From positions 2,911,633-2,975,632 of the forward strand of contig NC_087066.1 in the NCBI RefSeq assembly GCF_963678635.1: a DNA stretch of 64,000 bases, written 5' to 3'. This DNA is from Symsagittifera roscoffensis (taxonomy: Eukaryota; Xenacoelomorpha; Acoela; Convolutidae). The notes beneath the pieces were generated by a model that was given only the letters and a program-made list of their open reading frames with translations, had not been told where the DNA came from and did not search any database. The position numbers and the translations under genes are program-made. The number at the start of each line of letters is the position of its first letter. The first letter of the stretch is position 1. Shown piece by piece: positions 9,960-21,062 of this stretch.

Positions 9960-11671
9960 GAGAGTGCTCCACCGCAGGTGAAGCAAATATGGGAGTTTCT
10001 GGAGGAACAGCTGAAAGTAGCAGAAAAGAGAGAGATGACGGTGGGGAGATTCATCACGGCAGCAAACGAAGTGACTATTGGAGGCTTCTGGAGGGAGTTT
10101 GCGAAGGGCGAACTAGGACCCCGAAGTCACACGAGATCTTCAGATTCTTGAGTCCATGTTGGGAGAAGAAGTACGTGGACAAAGTGTTCTATGGGGGAAT
10201 TACGATTTTCGAGGCGTTCGTGCCAATCAACCTCTTACTGGCCTTGTACTTGGTATACCCCAGGTACCTGTTCAACATGGGCCCGGCATATAAGTTTAGC
10301 AGAGGTGCGGAGACGTTCCGAATTGACGGGTACTTGACCTTGATACTCCTGTCACATGGGGAGCTGACGACATTTCATCGATTGATGAAATATGAGGAAC
10401 CCCTGTCGGTGCCGAATTATTCCTACAAGTGTGCTGCTGGACTGAAGACGCTGCTAGTAGAATATCTCCTGATGCAGAACAGGCATTTGACAGGCGAAGA
10501 GAGAAGAGCAAAGACTAGAGAAGAACAAAGGGAGGCGAATGGAGGAATACCTCTCCTAACCGACTTGTACCTGGCAATGAGGTCTGATCCCTTGGGGATG
10601 CTCAGGGGGCTGGGACAGGTGGAGACCTCTGTCTACGGGCCAGCCGTGGCGTACGCCTTCCCGGATCGGCTTAACTCAGTAGTGCACGTGAGCCTGATCA
10701 GCGTTCTGGATGGGACGGCACTGAACTGGTGCAGACAAGAAGACTTGAGAGCGCGAATGAGTGAAACAGTACTCTTTGGGAAGATAAAGGACCCAGAGCT
10801 AATAGTGCTCAACTTCAGGGGTCAACTGCAATTCAAGATGGCGGGAAAGCAAGAAGATCCCATCAAAGTCCAACCGAAATTCTGCAACTTGAACCCAGTA
10901 GCAAAAGACACGAGGTAAGTCTTGAGGATCCCAGCCTGGACGAAGAGCTTCGAGTTTACAAAGAGGGAGCTTGAAACAAAACTCGAGCGCGTTGTGTTAC
11001 CCGCCGAAATTCCTGAGTTCACAACGAAGAGGCGGATGACGCTGGGGATGAATAGCCCCATGGTAGTCCCTTCCCTACACGCGAGAGCAGCGGTGGAGCA
11101 ACAGCGGAAGATGTTCACAGACAGCTGGGACCCCTTGTTCATAGGGTATTCGGCAGTGGTATATTTTCATACCTGTGAAACCAAGATAAATTCGTGGACC
11201 ACGCAACCAAAGAAGATGCGGGGTTCAATACCTCCAAAGTTTGAGGTTCGGGAAGTGCTGAAGACTCTTGAGAAGGCAGGACTCGAGAGCAAACTGCCCG
11301 TCTATGGCGACGGAAGGATGATCATGAAGGAAGGTCACCTAGCCCTGAAGGATGAAATGAAGTTCAGCACGATAAAATATCTGGCACCTTATGGATTGCA
11401 AGAAGTAGAGTTGCAACAAGAGGGAGTTTTTTACATGCCCCTCACAGAATATAAGGTAGTAGATTTGAGTGGGGATGACTGGGCAAATCGGAAAAACCTT
11501 GAGCTGCCGCTAGCGAGTGAACCATCCAACATGGGAATGGTGCTCCTGACCGATAAAGTAAGGGAGAAGAATACCTTTGAAGACAACAAAGGAATGTTCT
11601 TGAGCACACTGGTCAAGGACGTGGCAGAGTTTCTTGAGCGAATTCAACCAGAGGGTGGAAAACAAAGCTAA
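9960..11671 (+). pseudogene. Long unknown ORF of the large element
   Basis: One frame from 9989 to 11671 is open for about 560 codons except for a single TAA at 10916-10918. That stop lies in a GAGGTAAGT context that also looks like a 5' splice site. Text at about 10000-10110 in another frame also looks coding, so the N-terminus changed frame. The protein is soluble-looking with no signal peptide or membrane segment; recurring features are aromatic-rich strands such as MGPAYKFSRGAETFRIDGY and EYKVVDLSGDDWANRKN. I recognise no domain. Confidence 0.45.
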
Positions 11672-11921
11672 AGTAGACGACTTCAAGGAAGAACTGTGGG
11701 ACACGGTGGTGAAGTTGATGATAAAAAAATTATTAACGAAGTGGATGATAAAAACAAAATTAGTAATATAATTAAAGATAATAATATTCTCAAGGCTAGA
11801 GAAGGGGGAAGGCATCAGTCGGAGAAAAGGAATCTGGACAAAAAAGTCGATTCAGTCAAGGAAGAGAAAACATGAAGCAGAAGAGGCAAGTCCTTAAGCG
11901 GATGCGGTTTCAGAAAAAAAC
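11672..11921 (+). other. AT-rich interval between coding remnants
   Basis: No frame of note. Bases 11715-11790 are strikingly AT-rich (runs of GATGATAAAAAAATTATT type), unlike the GC-richer coding remnants on both sides, and may be a small insertion or a spacer. Confidence 0.35.
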
Positions 11922-13256
11922 TTGAAGGATATAGGCTCCCATGGTTCTCGCCTGATGGAAGACGGCGGCCTGCAAGGGCGGCTCGGCAGCCAGGAAGTTG
12001 ACAGATGTGATGGTCGAAGTGGAGGCCTCAACGACTCCAGGGACAGAAGAAGACTTCAAACCTCAAAAGGCGAATGCGAAGAGGGGCTCCACCAGTGGAC
12101 AAAGTTGGGAAGAGGATGTCCGGAAAGAATGGATCTCGACTCAACACCAGGACACAACGCTCGTTCTTGGTGGATAGCCTTGGAGACCACAAATGAGCTG
12201 AAGAATTGCCTGAAAGGACTTGATTGCGGAGTATCCCGGAAGCGCCGGAATTGGGCCACCCAACAAAGGGCTGGAGTTGCAGAGCCAGCTGGGATGAACT
12301 TGGGAAAACTTGCTGCTGGAGTATTTTTAAGATGCTATGAGATTCTCGAACAAAAAACTCGGCGAGGATCACGATGTACATCGCAACCTGGCTCTGGCAG
12401 AAGATTATTCGGGCCCACGAAACGAGAAGAATATCACTATGTGTCTGGAGTGATGGGGATGGCATACAACTCTTTCTTGGACTCAGAAGCTGGAAACGCT
12501 GGCATGAATTTTGAAGTGGTGGAGTTGTTGAATTTCTGGAAGAAAAAGGAGCCGGGAAGTTGTCTGGACTTGGCAGGTGGAGGAGGAGAGCATTCTTGTG
12601 ATGGGCGGTCTTGTGTAAGAATACAATCCTTACAGTGGTTGGGTGACATAACGGAGAAGGAGAAGAGCGAGGTGCAGATAATGGCTGAGTGTTACGCGAG
12701 CACCACTGTAAATGTAGCGACCGCTTTGGGATTTTTCTCGAGGATGTCCAGTTTACGATCTCTAGAGATGCTGGAGTCTGAACACCATTTAGTGACAGCG
12801 TTCAGCGTGGAGTCTTGGCCAGGAGTGTTGCAAATGATCCAGAAGCACATCAGAGGATGGAAGATTGGTCTTGAGGCGGAGATGGGATTTCCTGTGAGCG
12901 AGGCCTACAATCTACCATCGAATGCGAAGTCTCTGATGGGATCAGTCATAGCCAACCTGTGCAGAAGCCATTATCCACTACACATTGCGATGATGGAAGC
13001 ATCTAGTCAGAGGGTTATAATCGACAATGCTTTTTTGGTTCCCAAGTGTGTACGATTGGCACGAATGTTGCACCACTCTTACAAGTTGTTGCGGAAAATA
13101 CTAGGAGCAGTGCCTGGAGATCGAAGAGAGGACTTGAGTGAGATCTGGGGGGAGAGCTCTGGAGTCTGGAAAAAGAGAACACAAATGACTCTGAAAGACA
13201 GAAAACAATTGAAAAAACGATTATTAGTGCCCCAGCCATGGAAGAAAACGACGTGA
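11922..13256 (+). pseudogene. Unrecognised ORF remnant of the large element
   Basis: A 444-codon open frame. The second half (from about 12650) reads like a folded domain, with VESWPGVLQMIQKHIRGW, HYPLHIAMMEASSQRVIID and NAFLVPKCVRLARMLHHSYK. In the first half the convincing protein text is partly in a different frame (around 12370-12450), so a frameshift lies inside. I cannot assign a family. It belongs to the downstream ORF set of the element by strand and composition. Confidence 0.4.
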
Positions 13257-13267
13257 CGCATTAGAAA

Positions 13268-14149
13268 ATGATGGAGTTTGAACCTCTCTTGGAAGCTTGG
13301 GTAGAACTCAACCTCCCGAGGATCAACATGACGCACAGGGAATGCCCATGCCATTGTCTCGCACATACAGTTTGGTATCCTGAGCACTCGAACCTCTGCT
13401 TATTATGGGACGTGGAAGAATCTCAGTTAATAGGGCTATCCAGTCACCAACAGAAGGTCACTCTTTTTGTGGTGAGCACGATGCTGGCGTTGCGCTGGAT
13501 CGAGGAGAACATGACGAAATATCAAGAGTCGAGAGCACCAACAGTGGAGTTAACACATTCCATTGACTACAGACGGATGCTTGAGTTGTTCGAGAGTGCG
13601 TGTAAAGTATTCGTTGTGCCCAGGGAATTGAGGCACGTGTGGAGTCACATGAGATTTTTTCATGGTTTCGAGCGACGCTAACGTCGTGGCTGTATACGGT
13701 GACAAAAAATCACATGAAGAAGCATCAGAAAGAATATCGACAGTTCCTGGCCGAGATCGGGCCCGAGGCCTTCATGCGATCTTTGCTAACTCAACGTAAT
13801 GCGATAACCACGGGTTGGAAAAGGGTTGGTAGATTGTCTCGAGATAACACCAAAGCGAGGGAATCGATGTTGGAGGAGGACTTGGCGAAGAACGTGAGAC
13901 TGAGCTTGCACAATTCCTTTCGCTTGAATAGGGAATCTAAAGTGGAGGGTCTGCCGAATCAGGCGAAAAGGCTACAAGAGCAGAAGGAATGAATGCAAGC
14001 CTACAAACCGCGGAAGGCATGAGAAAGAGATCGTAATCAGTCAGTTCCGATGACGAAGAAAAATTGGCAAGGCAAATTACGATGTCGAGTGTGTCAGGAC
14101 CCAGTACCTCGAAGACAAGGGGCACGAACCGATGAGGGTGTTCAGGGAT
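13268..14149 (+). pseudogene. Terminal coding remnant of the large element
   Basis: Two overlapping frames, 13268-13681 and 13639-13992, continue one another across a frame change near 13640-13680. The first contains WIEENMTKYQESRAPTVEL and a FESACKVFVVPREL stretch, the second LLTQRNAITTGWKRVGRLS. No domain is recognised. After 13992 there are stops, and a purine-rich stretch (about 14109-14148) leads into the tandem repeats, where a polypurine tract would be if these are LTRs. Confidence 0.4.
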
Positions 14150-15127
14150 TGGTTCTTGAGTCGTGAGCGGGGAAAGAAAGAAGCGCTTGAGTGTGAACTC
14201 AGATGAAATCTGAGGGCACGGAAAAGGAGCTTTAATTAAATAATTTTGTTATTAGTATACTATCTCTACCATATAAATCAAAATGCTGCATTTTTTTGAA
14301 TGGGCAAAGGAAAAAAAAATTTTGAGGATAGCTTTAAAGCGGAAATTCAGGGTGCATGTGTATGCAGATTGTGATTGCTGTTCAGCGATAATAAGACAAT
14401 TTTGCAAAGCGTTGAATTTCGGGTCTTAGATAAATTTAAATCTGCTGCAAACTTCTGTAAATGACCACTGGCACTGTATCTTGAGACACACTCAATTTTC
14501 TTGGGGCTCACTGGCAGACAACGGCACGCGATGAGGACATCGATTTTGAGTCTGGGGAGTATGTGCCCGTTGGTAATATTTGGAAGTTTGACCTTGAGCA
14601 ACGTTTAGTCTTGATTTTGGGGAGAACTTCAATTTTTCAAAAAATTGAATTGAGCATTTAAAGCTCAAGTTTCTCGCTACAACTGAAAAAACACGAAAAT
14701 AAGGTCAGAAGAATTGAACTACAATTGCGGGAAAGTAGTCCAAAAAATAGGAGCGTGAAATTGCTATGCGCAATTTTGCTGTATAAATCGAACGAGAGTA
14801 GAGTTGAGTAAAGGTGGACGGCTGAAGCTGCCCAATGGTCAAAACAGAAATTTCGTGTCTTGAGTTAATACTTATTCACTTCAAATTTCTTGAGTTAAGT
14901 TTGATTAATGGAACAATTCTAGAGTTACTTATTAATTTAGTTACTCGATTATAGAAGTCGTGTCGGTATGTAAGTACCCACTTCAAATTTCTTCAGTGTG
15001 TTTTACATTATTTTGAGTTAGGGAGAGTTTCATGTTGATCCATCTGAATTGGATCAAAAGTCCACTTTGTAACAGTCGCCTATTTAAATCACATATGAGG
15101 TTAAAGAATATTAGGCCCTATAACCAT
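14150..15127 (+). repeat. 0.98-kb tandem repeat, copy 1
   Basis: It begins TGGTTCTTGAGTCGTGAGCG and ends CCTATAACCAT. The unit has short inverted ends TGGTT/AACCA and a TATA-like CTGTATAAATCGAACG about two thirds in (about 14781). Together with its position just after the coding part of the large element, this would fit an LTR. The reverse strand is open for 84 codons (14347-14601) in all three copies, but no protein similarity is seen. Confidence 0.8.
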
Positions 15128-16107
15128 TGGTTTTTGAGTCGTGAGCGGGGGAAAGAAAGAAGCGCTTGAGTGTGAACTCAGATGAAATCTAAGGGCACGG
15201 AAAAGGAGTTTTAAAAAAATTGTGTTATTAGTATACTATCACTACCATATAAATCAAAATGCTGCATGACATTTTTTGAATGGGCAAAACAAAAGAAATT
15301 TTAAGGACAGCTTACAAAGCAGAAATTCAGGGTGCAGGTGTATGCAGATTGTGATTGCTGTTCAGCGATAATATGACAATTTTGCAAGGCTGTGAATTTT
15401 GGGTTTTGGATAAAGTTAAATCTGCTGCAAAGTTCAGTAAATGACCACTGGCACTGTATCTTGAGACGCACTCAACTTTCTTGGGCCTCACTGACAGACG
15501 ACGACACGCGTTGAGGACATCGATTTTGAGTCCAGGGAGTATGTGCCCGTCGGTCATATTTGGAAGTTTGACCTTGAGCAACGTTTAGTCTTGATTTTGG
15601 GGACAAATGCAATTTTTCAAAAGTTTGAATTGAGCATTTCATGCTCAAGTTTCTCGCTACAACTGAAAAAACAAGAAAATAAGGTCAGAAGAATCGAACT
15701 ACAATTGCGGGAAAGTAGTCCAAAAAATAAGAGCGTGAAATTGCTATGCGCAATTTTGCTGCATAAATCGAACGAGAGTAGAGTTGAGTAAAGGTGGACG
15801 GCTGAAGCTGCCCAATGGTCAAAACAGAAAAATGGTGTCTTTAGTTAAAACTTATTCACTTCAAATTTCTTGAGTTAAATTTGATTAATGGAACAATTCT
15901 AGAGTTACTTATTAATTTATTTACTCGATTATAGAAGTCGTGTCGGTATGTAAGTACCCAATTAAAATTTCTTCAGTGTGTTTTACGTTATGTTGAGTTA
16001 GAGAGAGTTTTAGGTTGATCCATCTGAATTGGATCAAAGGTCCACTATGTAACAGTCGCCTACTTAAGTCACATATGAGGTTAAAGAAAAATAGGCCCTA
16101 TAACCAT
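15128..16107 (+). repeat. 0.98-kb tandem repeat, copy 2
   Basis: A direct copy of the preceding unit, starting TGGTTTTTGAGTCGTGAGCG, with scattered substitutions throughout. It is joined to copy 1 with no more than one base between AACCA and TGGTT. Confidence 0.85.
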
Positions 16108-16998
16108 TGGTTTTTGAGACGTGAGCGGGGGAAAGAAAGAAGCGCTTGAGTGTGAACTCAGATGAAATCTGAGGGCACGGAAAAGGAGTTTTAATAAAAA
16201 AAAATTGTTATCAGTATACTATCTCTACCATATAAATCAAAATGCTGCATGACATTTTTTGAATGGGCAAAACAAAAGAAATTTTAAGGATAGCTTACAA
16301 AGCGGAAATTCAGGGTGCAGGTGTATGCAGATTGTGATTGCTGTTCAGCGATAATGTGACAATTTTGCAAGGCTGTGATATTTGGGTTTTAGATAAAGTT
16401 AAATCTGCTGCAAACTTCTGTAAATGACCACTGGCACTGTATCTTGAGACGCACTCAACTTTCTTGGGGCTCACTGACAGACGACTACACGCAATGAGGA
16501 CATCAATTTTGAGTCCGGGGAATATTTTCCAGTCGTTCATATTTGGAAGTTTGACCTTGAGCAACGTTTAGTCTTAATTTTGGGGAGAAATGCAATTGCG
16601 GGAAAGTAGTCCAAAAAATAGGAGCGTGAAATTACTATGCGCAAATTCGCTGTATAAACCGAACGAGAGTAGAGCTGAGTAAAAGTGGACGGCTGAAGCT
16701 GCCCAATGGTCAAAACAGAAAACTTGTGTCTTGAGTTAAAACCTATTCACTTCAAATTTCTTGAGTTAAATTTGATTAATGGAATAATTCTAGAGTTACC
16801 TATTAATTTAGTTACTCGGTTATAGAAGTCGTGTCGGTATGTAAGTACCCAATTCAATCTTCTTCAGTTTGTTTTACATTATGTTGAGTTAGAGAGAGTT
16901 TTAGGTTGATCTTTCTGAATTGGATCAAAAGTCCACTAAGTAACAGTCGCCTACTTAGGTCACATATGAGGTTAAAGAAAAATAGGCCCTATAACCAT
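16108..16998 (+). repeat. 0.98-kb tandem repeat, copy 3 (internal deletion)
   Basis: Third direct copy, about 90 bp shorter than copy 2. The missing part lies at about 16592, between two CAATT words of the fuller copies, as expected for a short-homology deletion. Confidence 0.85.
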
Positions 16999-17207
16999 TG
17001 GCTCAAGAGTCAGGGACACTATCTCTTGTATTTTTCTACCTCAAGCGTTCGGAGCCAATTCGGTTCACTTGCGAGATGAGACTAAAACCTGCGTTACAGC
17101 TTAAAGGCCACTACCAAAATACCCCCTACTCCAAAAATTGAGAACGCCCCATAATCAGGTCTCAAAATACCTAAAATACGCGAACGCCGTTAAAAACAGG
17201 GTCGGAA
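16962..17207 (+). repeat. Inverted duplication, left arm
   Basis: From CACATATGAGG through the end of the third unit and on to ACAGGGTCGGAAC, this segment recurs in reverse complement at about 17835-18410. The right arm has about 330 bp extra in the middle. The arms are diverged by substitutions, so the duplication is not recent. Confidence 0.7.
17002..17152 (+). pseudogene. LINE-like C-terminal fragment (left, truncated)
   Basis: The + strand reads SGTLSLVFFYLKRSEPIRFT and continues to a stop near 17150. It is the same protein text as the beginning of the minus-strand frame at 18349, with substitutions. It lacks the second half found on the right arm. Confidence 0.5.
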
Positions 17208-17239
17208 CTTTATATATAGTTTTTTTTTATTAGACCGTG

Positions 17240-17812
17240 ATCCATTTCAGATGGATCAACCTAAAAACTCTGTCCAACTCAACATAACAACATAAAACAC
17301 ACTCAAAAAAATTAAATTAGGTACTCACATACCGATACGACCTCTAGAATCGAGTACCTAAACTATAAAGCAACTTTAGAATTGATCGGGTAATTGAGTT
17401 TATTTTGAGAAGTTTGAAATAAGTATGTTTTAACTCAAGAAACAAGTTTATGGTCTGGACCATTGGGCAGCTTCAGCTGTCCACCTTTCCACCGAAGATT
17501 TTTTCTGGTCCAATCTAAAATAATTCTCCTCCACTCGCAATCCGCTTCTGGCAAGAAAAAGACAGCTCTACTCTCGTTGGAATTATGTATTGGAAGTTGC
17601 GAATTGCAATCTCCGGCTGCTATTTTTGACTACTTTCCCGCGATTGTAGTTAGAATCTTCTAATCTTATTTTCCTGGTATTTTCATTTGTCGCGAGAAAC
17701 TTGTGCATTTCAAACTTTTGAAAAATTGCTTTTTAGCCCAAAATTAAGACTAAACGTTTTCTCAAGGTCAAACTTTCAAATACGACCGACCGGCACACTG
17801 TCTAATAAAAAG
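17240..17812 (-). repeat. Inverted, diverged partial copy of the 0.98-kb unit
   Basis: The reverse complement of this stretch follows the tandem unit from its GTATTTGAAAGTTTGACC region to the GGATCAAAGGTC-like region (unit positions corresponding to about 15541-16045). Landmarks are the complements of GGTCAAAACAG, CGAACGAGAGTAGAG and GTCGGTATGTAAGTACC. Divergence is clearly higher than among the direct copies. Confidence 0.65.
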
Positions 17813-17834
17813 AAACTATAGACGTAAGTTGACG

Positions 17835-18410
17835 ACCCTGTTTTTAACGGCGTTTGTGTGTTTTGGGTATTTTGAGACCTGAGCATGGGGGCCTTCTTAT
17901 TTTTTAAGGTGCAAGTTAAATTTTTTTTCTTCTCCATACATTTTCCCAAACTACGAGGTAAAATTCACAAAAGAAAAAACTATCACATCAAAGTGATGGA
18001 AAGTTTAGTCTTGGCTGTTGTCGGTTCTCCAGTTCCGGGTTCCCCTTAACCCTGTGAGAGCTGATCGTAGGAGCGAGAAAGACGTCTTCAGCCGCACTTC
18101 ACTAATGGCATCGGAATAGGGCGTATTACTCTTGTCGGATATCTTCTCAGCGAGCTTTTTCACGAACGTTGGAAACACAAGGTGCCTGAAGGTTTCACAC
18201 AGGGGTCGTTTTTGTTTTCTCGAGAGTGGGGTGTATTTTGTTTTAAGCTGTAACGCAGTTTGTAGTCTCATGTCGCACGTGAATCGAATTGGCTCCGACC
18301 GTTTGAGGTAGAAAAACACAAGAGATAGTGTCCCTGAATCTCGAGCCAATGGTTATAGATAGGGCCTATTTTTCTCTAACCTCGTATGTGACTTTAAGTA
18401 GGCAACTTTT
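17835..18410 (-). repeat. Inverted duplication, right arm
   Basis: Reverse-complement partner of 16962-17207. It carries the fuller version of the LINE-like fragment and the same AACCATTGGCTC junction at about 18350. Confidence 0.7.
18005..18349 (-). pseudogene. LINE-type pol C-terminal fragment
   Basis: A 114-codon open frame with KKLAEKISDK and ISEVRLKTSFSLLRSALTG. The last part matches a pattern I know from the extreme C-terminus of many invertebrate non-LTR reverse-transcriptase ORFs, where a helix rich in S/F/L/R precedes a LRGxR end (here GLRGTR). No catalytic region remains. The exact LINE clade is uncertain. Confidence 0.45.
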
Positions 18411-18419
18411 ACATAGTGT

Positions 18420-20686
18420 TTTCATGGCGCTCCTGGGTGTTTCTACGACATCATGACTACAGAGTCGAACCCACTTGAAACAGCTCCGGGCTACAAGTCC
18501 ATTCTAGAGTACCGGTGGTACGGTTCAACGGGAACGTGTCCACCTGGTTAGATATAAGCTTCTCATAAGCTACTGACACTAGAGGTTTTGCATATTTGGA
18601 TGGAGAGGCCGAAGATCAACACACGCGATGAATTCTGGAGCCGGGAATTAAGACTAAAGTTATAGTCTTTGTGTAACATCGCTAAAAGTTAAAAAACTCA
18701 CATGTCAGAATCAAGAATTTTCCCAAATCGAAATTTTATATCCATGAAAGAAAAAACTAAAAAATCTCAGAAATTTACCGGAAAATGTTATTCATGATTG
18801 CGTATTTATATTATGTAATTACAGTTGTTTAAATTTGGTTGGTTAAAAAGTTTAGAGCCTTTTTAGACATGTTTCTCATTTTTCAGACCTTTGATCGTTT
18901 TGTAAATTTTGTAAAAAGTTTTAATCCTGATGATGCACAAAATGTGCAAAAACGTTTGAATTAACGTTTTAATTTTCTTATATACGAAGTCGGTATTTTT
19001 TTTGTGTTTCCTTGCGTTCTTTCCAGTTTTCTGTTGGGTATATTTTTTCATAGGGAAGAAATTTTTCAAGGTAGCGCCTCCTTTTGGGGAATCAACATAA
19101 CGCGCTAAGAAAGCCAATCCCATCAATGGTGACATAATCTTCGGGATGAACATGCCATCAAATCGTTCGTTCTAAACAGTTTTCTTTCGCGTCTTAGGGT
19201 TATATCATAGTTCTTTCCTCACTTGAAGTACTTAGGGGTATCTATGAGGTTCGTGTAAAGCGTAAAAATTTACAGTTTAATCAACTGGTTCCAAACGAAG
19301 TCCGGAGAATCGTATGGTGGCCACCGTTAATGATGATGATGGTGACGATGATGAAAGAATTAATTCCCATAAAAAAATTAAGGCAAAAATAAAAACAAAA
19401 ATATTAAGTCAAGATCGACAGTTTGAGCAGGTACACGGCCCGTTTTCAAGTGTCTCATTAAGCGGAGAACAAAAAAATAGTTAACTTCTTAGATGCCGGG
19501 CTGTTTGTTACCATGGTACGGCTGCCGCTGAAGCGGAAGAGCGAAAAAATCACAAGTATAAAGATCTTGTAGATGATGGATATCTTTTTCAACCGCTAGC
19601 TTTTGAGATTCAGGGCGCGGCCGGCCTCAGCACAGAATTTTTTTTGAGCAAGCTTTGTAAGAATCTAAGCATATGCCCTGAGGAACCCAGAGCAGGCAGC
19701 TTTTTAAAACAGAGAATCTCCCTGGCAATACAGATTGCGAACGCCGCGGAACTAAAAATGACAAAATAACTTTCGATGAAATTTTTTATGTGTAACATTT
19801 ATAAATATATTATATTTTCTCATGTCGAGTTGCGTGTTCTTATTGAAGAAACGTAACCCGTATCGATTTTAATTGAAAAGGACTTCAACACTTGTCATCT
19901 TCTTTTATCATTATCACTTCCATATCTAGAGAATTCCAAGGATTTTGACTGAAATACGTGATGAAGGAACTCCTGACGGTAACCTCGGTTACTAGATACT
20001 TTTCAGCTTCTGATTACGTACTTCTTAGATCCAATGGACCGATCTACTGCTAAACATTTATCAATTATAAACCTACGTCTTTATAAACAATTTTTTGTTT
20101 GTTTTCTTGGGTAGTCTTTTCTACCCATAACCTAGAAACCAACAGAAACAAATTCTATATAATAATTTCAAAAAATCTCAAAGCATGCCCAATAATATCG
20201 TATTTTCTAGAATGTAGTTATCCAAAAAATTTTGATTTTAACTATTCAATTGCTTCAGAGAAGCCCATTTCAAAAAACTGATCCAGGTGAGAAAATAATT
20301 TGAAACCATATACTCTACGTTATGGTTTTTGCCTTTTCGTTGTTCCAGCGAGCAGCATGGAAACTCAAATAAAAATTGGATTCTGTGTCTCGCCTACTGT
20401 ATTCTTCTGTTTGTTTTATCTTGTTATCCGCTAAGATTGTCTATGAGATGAATAGAGCAGAGGTGTTCTGATGGATCATTTTTCTGTCATATATGGTTAC
20501 ACTCTGAGGCTAGATAAAGTTGATCGAATCTCATTTTGTCTATCAATCCTAATTGTTATCAAATTGATCACAGTCGTTGACGTGAGCTGTGTACTTATTT
20601 AATGTATCTCCATTTGAAGGTTCATACCAGTATATTAACCGAACGCTAGAAGAAAGCCAAATCATCGCCTAAGGTGTTCTGTAACA
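18420..20686. other. Intergenic AT-rich DNA upstream of the nucleotidase gene
   Basis: I see no convincing gene. There is a short imperfect GATGATGATG tract at about 19330-19350. The last few hundred bases before the ATG at 20687 should contain the promoter and 5' UTR of the nucleotidase gene; no TATA box stands out. Confidence 0.4.
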
Positions 20687-21062
20687 ATGAATTCGGATTC
20701 TAGATACTTGAATACCTTCCAATCCAAAATTTTCGTCAACCGACCTGTAAACCTTAGAAAAATAAAATACTATGGCTTCGATATGGACTATACCCTGGCC
20801 TTGTATAAATGGCCGGTATACCATGAAGCTCTATTTCTTCATGCTCTTGATTCATTTGTGTCAATGGGATATCCGAAAGAGCTTGGAGCCTTGACCTATG
20901 ACATCGACTTTCCAGTGAGAGGACTGTGGTTCGACACGCTCTATGGGTGTTTCCTGAAAGTGGATAGTTTTGGCAATATCTTCATGTGTGCCCTGGGATA
21001 CCAAATGAAGAGCAAGCGAGAGATTGAAGAGTTGTACCCTGGCCGATTTGTCACTTTCACTG
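20687..21062 (+). CDS. NT5C2: NT5C2-type gene, exon 1
   Basis: Starts at the first ATG in frame. The conserved FVNRPVNLRKIKYYGFDMDY block begins 15 codons later, so little or nothing is missing at the N-terminus. Ends CACTG before GTCAGT (phase 1). Confidence 0.9.

Larger units (their letters stand above)
1..14149 (+). mobile_element. Large degraded Ty3/gypsy-like retroelement (5' end outside window)
   Basis: The order protease, RT, RNase H, integrase on one strand is that of a Ty3/gypsy pol gene. It is followed by roughly 9 kb of further coding remnants on the same strand (macro-like, coiled-coil and two SGNH-like segments). All parts are broken by in-frame stops and frame changes, so the copy is inactive. 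Gag and the 5' LTR would lie left of base 1. The right limit is placed where the 0.98-kb tandem repeats begin; that these are its LTRs is inference. The unity of the whole 14 kb as one element is also inference, supported by shared strand, similar GC-richer composition and the recurrent CTTGAG hexamer. Confidence 0.75.

Noticed and set aside
14347-16564. 84-codon minus-strand frame repeated in the three tandem units as a gene
   Set aside because: It opens at a non-ATG codon and differences between copies do not favour synonymous sites by eye; probably a chance open frame.
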